Below are positions 61,701 through 64,000 of a stretch of DNA of 64,000 nucleotides, piece by piece. The stretch lies in assembly GCF_013409575.1 (NCBI RefSeq), contig NZ_JACCCY010000002.1, forward strand, positions 806,001 to 870,000, given 5' to 3'. A model generated the notes under the pieces. That model was not told the DNA's origin. It was given only the letters and a program-made list of their open reading frames with translations, and made no database searches. Source of the stretch: Macellibacteroides fermentans (GTDB lineage Bacteria > Bacteroidota > Bacteroidia > Bacteroidales > Tannerellaceae). Position 1 is the first letter of the stretch; each line of letters starts with the position of its first letter. Position numbers and translations under genes: made by a program.

Positions 61701-62393
61701 ATGTCATATATTTTAAATATCGAGACTTCGACTTCCGTTTGTTCAACAGCCTTGTGTCAAGACGGTAATGTTATATTTGCCAACAAATCAACCGAAGGTC
61801 CTTCTCATTCTGTTCTTTTAGGAACTTTTGTTGCAGAGGCTTTGGAGTTCATTAAAAATAATGAATTAAAATTAGATGCTGTAGCTGTAAGTAGTGGGCC
61901 CGGATCTTATACCGGTTTACGTATTGGTGTATCTATGGGGAAAGGCCTTTGTTTTGGCTATGGAATACCTTTAATAGCGGTTCCCACACTTAAAATAATC
62001 GCATCAAAAGCCATTTCATTAAATAATAAAGCGAATGAAACTCTGTATTGTGCGATGTTGGATGCCCGGCGTATGGAGGTATATGCATCCATATTTGATA
62101 GGGAATTGACTACTTGTCGTGAGACTGCTGCTGATATTATAACACCAGAAACTTACGAAGAATTTTTGAATAAGGGTCCTGTCTGCTTTTTTGGAAATGG
62201 AGCCGAAAAGTGTAAGACTGTAATTACACATCCCAATGCTATGTTTATGGATCAGATTTATCCATTGGCTGAAGATATGGCTTTATTGGCTGAAGATGCT
62301 TTTACTAAAGGAGAATTTAAGGATGTTGCCTATTTTGAGCCTTTTTATTTGAAAGATTTTGTTGCCACTGTAGCACGAAATAAGGTTTTTTAA
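61701..62393 (+). CDS. tsaB: tRNA threonylcarbamoyladenosine biosynthesis protein TsaB
   Basis: A 230-residue protein of the ASKHA-fold TsaB family, partner of TsaD and TsaE in making t6A37 of ANN-decoding tRNAs. Seen: ILNIETSTSVCSTAL and the signature VSSGPGSYTGLRIGVSMGKGL (split here as SSGPGSYTGLRIG and SMGKGL). The C-terminal half is variable as usual. It is monocistronic and ends at a very strong terminator shared with the convergent decarboxylase gene. Confidence 0.95.
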   Translation: MSYILNIETSTSVCSTALCQDGNVIFANKSTEGPSHSVLLGTFVAEALEFIKNNELKLDAVAVSSGPGSYTGLRIGVSMGKGLCFGYGIPLIAVPTLKIIASKAISLNNKANETLYCAMLDARRMEVYASIFDRELTTCRETAADIITPETYEEFLNKGPVCFFGNGAEKCKTVITHPNAMFMDQIYPLAEDMALLAEDAFTKGEFKDVAYFEPFYLKDFVATVARNKVF

Positions 62394-62453
62394 TTAATTC
62401 CTACATATAAAAAAAGCGGCCCGAAAGCCGCTTTTTTTATATGTAGGAATTAA
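62394..62453. terminator. 27-bp-stem bidirectional terminator
   Basis: 27-base arms (62394-62420 and 62427-62453) are fully complementary around the loop CCGAAA, with GCGGC/GCCGC at the top flanked by A-run and T-run. It lies between convergent tsaB and the decarboxylase beta-subunit gene. Confidence 0.95.
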
Positions 62454-62457
62454 GATA

Positions 62458-63618
62458 TTAACCTAAGAATCCCAAAAGAATACCTGCAGCAACTGCAGAG
62501 CCGATTACACCGGCTACATTTGGTCCCATTGCGTGCATCAACAAATAGTTAGTGGGGTCATACTCCAATCCAACAGTTTGTGAAATACGTGCAGAATCAG
62601 GAACTGCCGATACACCAGAATTTCCAATGAGTGGATTAATTTTATTACCTTGTTTAAGAAATAAATTAAAAAATTTCACAAAGAGGATTCCTGCGCAAGT
62701 TGCTATAACAAACGACAAAGCCCCTAAACCAAAAATTTTGATAGAGTTTACTGTGAGAAATTGTGTTGCCTGTGTTGAAGCACCAACAGTAATCCCTAAT
62801 AAAATAGTTATTGTGTCGATAAGTGGTCCTCTTGCGGTTTCTGCCAAACGACGTGTTACACCGCTTTCTTTTAATAAATTTCCGAAGAATAACATGCCAA
62901 GTAATGGTAAACCTGAAGGAACAAGAAAGCAGGTTAGTAGTAGACCAACAATAGGGAAAATAATTTTCTCTGTTGATGATACTACTCTTGGTGGTTTCAT
63001 TCGTATCAATCGCTCTTTTTGAGTAGTTAAAAGTCTCATAAAAGGAGGTTGAATAATAGGAACTAATGCCATATACGAGTATGCTGATACCGCAATTGCA
63101 CCCATTAAATTAGGGGCTAACTTAGATGAAAGGAAGATCGCAGTAGGACCATCAGCACCACCGATGATTCCAATTGCTCCTGCTTGATTAGGCTCAAAAC
63201 CCATTTGTAATGCAATTGTATAAGCTCCAAAAATACCGAATTGAGCAGCTGCACCAATGAGCATTAGTTTCGGATTGGAAATTAGCGCAGAGAAATCTGT
63301 CATAGCACCAATACCTAGAAAAATTAATGGAGGATACCATCCTTGCATTACACCTTGATAAAGAATGTTTAAGACAGATCCTTCCTCATAGATTCCAACT
63401 TGAAGACCAGCATCTTTAAATGGAATATTGCCAATTAAAATTCCAAAACCAATTGGAATTAACAGCATAGGCTCGAATTCATATTTGATTGCCAGGAAAA
63501 TAAACAACAGTCCAATCAAAATCATAATGAGATGACCGGGTGTTGCATTGTAAATACCTGTATATGAGAGAAACGTTTGGAGATTCTCTCCTAAAAATGA
63601 TATAAAACTTTCTTGCAT
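62458..63618 (-). CDS. sodium-pumping decarboxylase beta subunit (OadB/MmdB family)
   Basis: A 386-residue inner-membrane protein with about nine or more helices that couples biotin-linked decarboxylation to Na+ export. The conserved ion-site segment IGIIGGADGPTAIFLSSKLAPNL contains the key Asp; VGASTQATQFL and NSGVSAVPDSAR are also typical. An alternative TTG start at 63630 would overlap the biotin gene; the ATG at 63618 is preferred. With the biotin carrier just upstream it probably belongs to methylmalonyl-CoA decarboxylase of the succinate-propionate pathway; oxaloacetate decarboxylase is the alternative. Confidence 0.93.
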   Translation of the reverse strand: MQESFISFLGENLQTFLSYTGIYNATPGHLIMILIGLLFIFLAIKYEFEPMLLIPIGFGILIGNIPFKDAGLQVGIYEEGSVLNILYQGVMQGWYPPLIFLGIGAMTDFSALISNPKLMLIGAAAQFGIFGAYTIALQMGFEPNQAGAIGIIGGADGPTAIFLSSKLAPNLMGAIAVSAYSYMALVPIIQPPFMRLLTTQKERLIRMKPPRVVSSTEKIIFPIVGLLLTCFLVPSGLPLLGMLFFGNLLKESGVTRRLAETARGPLIDTITILLGITVGASTQATQFLTVNSIKIFGLGALSFVIATCAGILFVKFFNLFLKQGNKINPLIGNSGVSAVPDSARISQTVGLEYDPTNYLLMHAMGPNVAGVIGSAVAAGILLGFLG

Positions 63619-63622
63619 AACG

Positions 63623-64000
63623 TTACCCAATTACAACGATATCCGCGCCTTCCAGAACAGAATCACCTTTGTTTACTTTTACTTCTAAAATTTTACCATC
63701 TCTGTCTGCATTGATGTTATTTTCCATTTTCATGGCTTCAAGGACTGCTATCTTTTGTCCACGTTTAACAGTGTCACCCACCTTACAATCCAGACTTAAA
63801 ATAACACCTGGCAGGGGTGATTTCACTGCTCCGGCAGAACTACTAGTAACGGGACGCGATACTAGTGGGGCCCCATTTGCTGCAGTTGGTGCTTGAGCAG
63901 GTCTTTTTAATGTCACCATTTGTTTTTTTGCAGGTTTGTCCATCTGCACTTTGTAAGGAGTCCCATTTACCTCTACTTCAGCAAAATTGTCTTCGACATT
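63623..64000 (-). CDS. biotin carboxyl carrier subunit of the decarboxylase (5' end outside window)
   Basis: 125 residues are visible and the frame runs open to the window edge, so the true start lies beyond 64000. The C-terminal biotinyl domain is complete, with the biotinylated Lys in VLEAMKMENN and the flanking KSPLPGVILSLDCKVGDTV. An Ala/Pro-rich linker (KRPAQAPTAANGAP) links it to an N-terminal part with EVEVNGTPYKVQ. It carries CO2 from the carboxyltransferase subunit to the membrane beta subunit, whose gene starts 4 bases downstream. The carboxyltransferase gene should lie just outside the window. Confidence 0.93.
   Translation of the reverse strand, partial: NVEDNFAEVEVNGTPYKVQMDKPAKKQMVTLKRPAQAPTAANGAPLVSRPVTSSSAGAVKSPLPGVILSLDCKVGDTVKRGQKIAVLEAMKMENNINADRDGKILEVKVNKGDSVLEGADIVVIG

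Noticed and set aside
1-64000. CRISPR array, rRNA or tRNA genes
   Set aside because: No regularly spaced repeat array was found, and the intergenic gaps show no cloverleaf or rRNA-like sequence by eye; a covariance-model scan would be needed to exclude an isolated tRNA firmly.

Overview
The window reads as chromosome from an anaerobic gut-type member of the Bacteroidales, closest in style to Parabacteroides, Macellibacteroides or Dysgonomonas; the species was not established. Evidence: a SusC/SusD pair, a TonB-ExbB-ExbD set, LolA, lipoproteins and Tat-type signals, roughly 40% G+C, few Shine-Dalgarno sites, and repeated -33 TTTG / -7 TAnnTTTG promoters of the Bacteroidetes kind. No rRNA, tRNA or CRISPR array was seen.

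Layout. 0.1-0.4 kb: a short gene remnant broken by an in-frame amber codon. 0.5-3.7 kb (minus): pdxJ-exbB-exbD-tonB and a DJ-1/PfpI gene. 3.8-5.4 kb (plus): CBS-domain protein and NAD kinase. 5.4-8.8 kb (minus): mdh, then a DUF5063 gene, a DEDDy exonuclease and an RlmI-like methyltransferase. 8.9-13.9 kb (plus): ftsK-lolA-trxB and a glycerophosphodiesterase. 14-15.3 kb: NfeD protease. 15.5-21.4 kb: ECF-type sigma factor and the SusC/SusD pair. 21.5-23.4 kb: first group II intron. 23.5-27.8 kb: Gfo/Idh/MocA oxidoreductase, bifunctional nuclease, CNT nucleoside transporter, rsmE. 27.8-33.4 kb: secreted Ca-loop protein, Tat-exported GH5, two small membrane/hypothetical genes, a META lipoprotein, an intergenic block full of inverted repeats, guaA. 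33.6-40.1 kb: coiled-coil membrane protein, Crp-family regulator and a TolC-HlyD-ABC-2-ABC-2 export operon with no ATPase. 40.1-42.0 kb: second intron, about a dozen mismatches from the first. 42-44.5 kb: divergent pair, a DUF1080-PHP fusion lipoprotein and a TIM-barrel isomerase. 44.6-50.4 kb: M1 peptidase, Fsr-like MFS pump, PlsC, acyl-ACP desaturase. 50.5-55 kb: HAD phosphatase, GH9-deacetylase fusion, PIG-L deacetylase. 55.3-61.6 kb (minus): lysS-gpsA-pgi, then yicC-gmk-nadD. 61.7-64 kb: tsaB, then a Na+-pumping decarboxylase beta subunit and its biotin carrier, cut by the window edge.

How it fits together: most genes are housekeeping (cofactors, nucleotides, division, translation, envelope). 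Accessory parts are glycan use (SusCD, GH5, GH9, DUF1080/TIM barrel, Gfo/Idh) and an efflux operon. The most unusual feature is the pair of directly repeated 1,918-nt group II introns. Each sits just 3' of a Rho-independent terminator, each has the same in-frame UGA between the reverse transcriptase and maturase domains, and all four base differences downstream of that UGA are synonymous in the read-through frame.
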